From positions 613,501 through 677,500 of the forward strand of contig NZ_CP114887.1 of NCBI RefSeq assembly GCF_028747805.1: DNA of 64,000 nt, read 5' to 3'. Position 1 is the first letter of the stretch. The number at the start of each line of letters is the position of its first letter. The translations under genes and the position numbers were made by a program. Positions 61,658 to 64,000 of this stretch are shown piece by piece. The notes below the pieces were generated by a model. The model had not been told where the DNA came from and did not search any database. It saw only the letters and a list, made by a program, of their open reading frames with translations. This stretch comes from Solibacillus daqui. Its GTDB lineage: Bacteria > Bacillota > Bacilli > Bacillales_A > Planococcaceae.

Positions 61658-63688
61658 ATGAAAGAAATTTCAATCGATAGAATTTTTGCTATGAAGGAAA
61701 CTTGTAATGAAATTTCAAAGCTGATTTCCCAAAATAAATTGGAACAGGCACTCAATGAGCTTCAAATGACCAATGAATCAGAAAAAACAGAAAAATATTA
61801 TGAACTATTAAGTACAGTGTTCATTAAGACTAAACAACCTAGTCAAGCAGTAGCATGTTTAAAAATAGGTCAGCAACAATTTCTAAATTCAAAAACACTT
61901 TACTATAAATTATATGAAGCTTTTTGGTCTTTAGGAGATTATGAAGAAGCTACATTTTCTTTGGCAAGGGTGGTTCGCATATCATTTGATGAGGAAGAAA
62001 GACTTAAAGAAACAGAGAAACTAAAAAAGATTATACCTCAACTGTATCGATTGTTGGGTGATGATAAAACCAAACAAATTATCGCTGAGGCAACTTTAAT
62101 CATGGGTGAGGGTGACGAGCGGGCATTCCCTATTGATAAAGATGCAAAAAGTTGGGTTAATAGGACGCTTATAGATAGTAAAGGGAAAAAATATTTAGTG
62201 AATATTTACAAAGGATATATGGCGAATGATTTAAATTTAAATGTCCGATATTTTTTGAAAACAGAAATAATCCAAGGGACAAATCATCGTTACGCTAAAT
62301 TGAAGTTAAATAAGAGAAGTATTTTGCCAATTTCAAGTGATTTAAATGAAGCTTCTATTGAAATTACAAAAACTGGTGGCGAGCCATCTATTATAAACGC
62401 TTCGAATATGCAAAGTAATCGACTGAACTATCTTCAACTTGACGTAGGAGAGTATAAATTAAAGAGTAAGCAAGAATTTTTTGTCGGAAAGCCGATTCAA
62501 AATGAGTTTACAGAAAAAAATAAGTTAGTGATTGTTTTATATATTGATGGTCTATCTCAAAGATTTTTAGAAGAGTATGGGCTGGATGCATTGATGCCTA
62601 ATACCGCACAATATTTTAAAGAAGGCTATTGGAATAAAAATTGTTATACAACAAGTGATTGGACCTTTCCAAGCGTGGCAAGTATCTTTACAGGACAATC
62701 GGTAATAAGGCATAAAGTATATCACCCAAATACGAATATTGATATACATAAAAGAGGAGAGATGTACACAGGGAAATTCAAAGTGCATGGTCTATTTACA
62801 ACACAAATAAATAATAATTGGCGTATTACACCGAGTAGTGGATATATGGAAGATTTCGATCGAATCATTTTTCAACATTTCCGTGGAGGATTTGCAATTG
62901 CCGAAGTGTTAGGTGAAGCAATAGAACATCTATCATCCCTCCCGAATAACGACCATTTTTTATGGCTTGGAATTGAAGATTTGCATGATATTGCGGATGG
63001 ATTCAATCAAGATTTATATCAGCAAACGCATTTAACCTTGGAAGAACGGCTAATGAATGAAATGGCGGAAGTCTCAGTAAATGCAGAATATAGTGCAGAT
63101 AAGTTGATAAAATATAAAAATCAATTAAACCGAATTGATTTATATTTAGAGAGTTTTTATCATTATTTGAACAAAAATCACGAAAAAGATGATGTATATA
63201 TTTCAATTATTTCAGATCATGGGCAAGGATATATTGAAAATAATGAAGAGTTTTTAAATGAGGGTAGAAGAAAGGTACCGTTTCTATTTAAAGGACCAAA
63301 TGTTCCGAATAAAATTAGTGATGAATTAATGGCAATTACAGATTACTTCCCAAACATGCTAACAGCTATTGGTGCTAATGCGGAGCTAACACATGAAAAT
63401 GATGCCGTTATATTAAAGGATTTTGGTGGAACTGGTCGAGATATGGCTATAACTGAAACCATTCATCCTGATAATCCATATCGCATTGCTATCACAGACG
63501 GAAATAGTATTTTCCGGTTACATACAGTTGAAAAAGCTGAAAAAGACGGGCTAATACATTTAGAAAAGGTAAAAGTAGAGCTAGTGGACAAAGAAACTGA
63601 ACAAAATATTATGAATAAATATCCTGAAAAGGTTGAAGCGTATATTGAGTTTGTAATTAATCGTGTGAAGCATTTCCAATATATATAA
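61658..63688 (+). CDS. TPR and alkaline-phosphatase/sulfatase-superfamily protein
   Basis: A 676-residue cytoplasmic-looking protein (no signal peptide or membrane helix). Residues ~8-130 are TPR-like ([36 protein letters not shown]). A beta region (~150-280) precedes an alkaline-phosphatase fold (~285-590): [13 protein letters not shown] (metal Asp), [19 protein letters not shown] (Thr/Ser nucleophile region), [20 protein letters not shown] (metal Asp/His). It could hydrolyse or transfer a phospho/phosphonate or sulfate group. The neighbouring PEP mutase favours phosphonate or phospho-headgroup chemistry, but the substrate is unproven. Confidence 0.8.
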   Translation: MKEISIDRIFAMKETCNEISKLISQNKLEQALNELQMTNESEKTEKYYELLSTVFIKTKQPSQAVACLKIGQQQFLNSKTLYYKLYEAFWSLGDYEEATFSLARVVRISFDEEERLKETEKLKKIIPQLYRLLGDDKTKQIIAEATLIMGEGDERAFPIDKDAKSWVNRTLIDSKGKKYLVNIYKGYMANDLNLNVRYFLKTEIIQGTNHRYAKLKLNKRSILPISSDLNEASIEITKTGGEPSIINASNMQSNRLNYLQLDVGEYKLKSKQEFFVGKPIQNEFTEKNKLVIVLYIDGLSQRFLEEYGLDALMPNTAQYFKEGYWNKNCYTTSDWTFPSVASIFTGQSVIRHKVYHPNTNIDIHKRGEMYTGKFKVHGLFTTQINNNWRITPSSGYMEDFDRIIFQHFRGGFAIAEVLGEAIEHLSSLPNNDHFLWLGIEDLHDIADGFNQDLYQQTHLTLEERLMNEMAEVSVNAEYSADKLIKYKNQLNRIDLYLESFYHYLNKNHEKDDVYISIISDHGQGYIENNEEFLNEGRRKVPFLFKGPNVPNKISDELMAITDYFPNMLTAIGANAELTHENDAVILKDFGGTGRDMAITETIHPDNPYRIAITDGNSIFRLHTVEKAEKDGLIHLEKVKVELVDKETEQNIMNKYPEKVEAYIEFVINRVKHFQYI

Positions 63689-63702
63689 TAGAGGTAAAAT
63701 AC

Positions 63703-64000
63703 TAATGAAAAAAACGACAAAGCTAAAGCAAATGCTTCATTCAAATGAGTTAGGTTTTTTAATGGAAGCACATAATGGATTATCAGCTAAAATTGTTGAA
63801 AATACAGGATTTAAAGGGATATGGGCGAGTGGATTGTCTATTTCTGCTGCACTGGGTGTACGAGACAATAATGAGGCATCGTGGACACAAGTATTAGAAG
63901 TGATTGAATTTATGAGTGATGCTACTAATATCCCGATTCTTTTAGACGGGGATACAGGATATGGGAACTTTAATAATATGAGGCGCTTAGTGCGTAAGCT
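63703..64000 (+). CDS. Phosphoenolpyruvate mutase, N-terminal part (cut by window edge)
   Basis: The frame opens at ATG 63703 (GAGGTAAAA upstream), 14 bp after the previous stop, and runs off the end with 99 residues visible. IMEAHNG-type [52 protein letters not shown] and [20 protein letters not shown] are the signature blocks of PEP mutase (isocitrate lyase superfamily), with the conserved DGDTGYG. The enzyme converts PEP to phosphonopyruvate, the entry step of almost all C-P bond biosynthesis. A decarboxylase (Ppd) and aminotransferase would be expected downstream. Confidence 0.88.

Overview
The window is AT-rich Gram-positive DNA with AGGAGG-type ribosome binding sites and many intrinsic terminators. 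Its gene order (tagO, LCP, yvyE, degS-degU, degV, comFA, comFC, yvyF, flgM, flgN, flgK, flgL, yviE, fliW, csrA, hag) matches the corresponding Bacillus subtilis region. An SLH-type S-layer gene, a secA2-slaP pair and many SLH wall hydrolases point to a motile, S-layer-bearing member of the Bacillales, most like Solibacillus or Lysinibacillus. The genus is inferred from gene content, not proven.

Layout. 1-4671: the end of an exopolysaccharide or wall-glycan operon (flippase, two glycosyltransferases, galE, a second epimerase, an initiating sugar-phosphate transferase). 5087-34335: a cell-surface region. It holds the major S-layer gene at 8903 and six more SLH proteins carrying NAGPA, amidase, CAP, NlpC/P60 or glucosaminidase domains or SLH only. 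It also holds copper-amine-oxidase-N/NAGPA proteins, a 1138-residue helical-repeat protein, two non-SLH NlpC/P60 hydrolases, a secreted S41 protease, a TetR regulator and a BrnQ transporter. 34567-37836 (minus): slaP and secA2, the accessory secretion genes that in relatives export SLH proteins. 38124-45045: tagO, LCP ligase, yvyE, degSU, a lipoprotein and degV. 45121-46495: a broken NERD-domain gene between two arrays of a phased 20/21-bp repeat. 46541-54093: comFA, comFC and the late flagellar genes through csrA. 54473-64000: flagellin (hag) between two Maf-type flagellin glycosyltransferases. Then come a small putative sigma-D gene, a cytidylyltransferase-HAD fusion, a NeuB-cupin fusion, a TPR/alkaline-phosphatase-superfamily protein and the start of a PEP mutase gene.

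How it fits together. The wall-polymer genes (tagO, LCP) make and attach the kind of polymer that SLH domains bind. SecA2/SlaP probably export the SLH proteins, and the hydrolases remodel the wall. Good WalR-type boxes precede two of the NlpC/P60 genes. The flagellar block shows sigma-D-like promoters before flgM, flgK, hag and the gene at 58520, and a CsrA-type hairpin in the hag leader that fits the FliW-CsrA-Hag switch encoded just upstream.

Most unusual points: (1) three intergenic arrays of an apparently undescribed 20/21-bp repeat, two of which flank a NERD gene whose first zinc-ribbon Cys codon position reads TGA; (2) a flagellin-glycan island that combines sialic-acid-type enzymes with PEP mutase, suggesting a phosphonate-containing modification; (3) a hairpin-bounded dispersed element present twice in opposite orientation with apparent compensatory stem changes.
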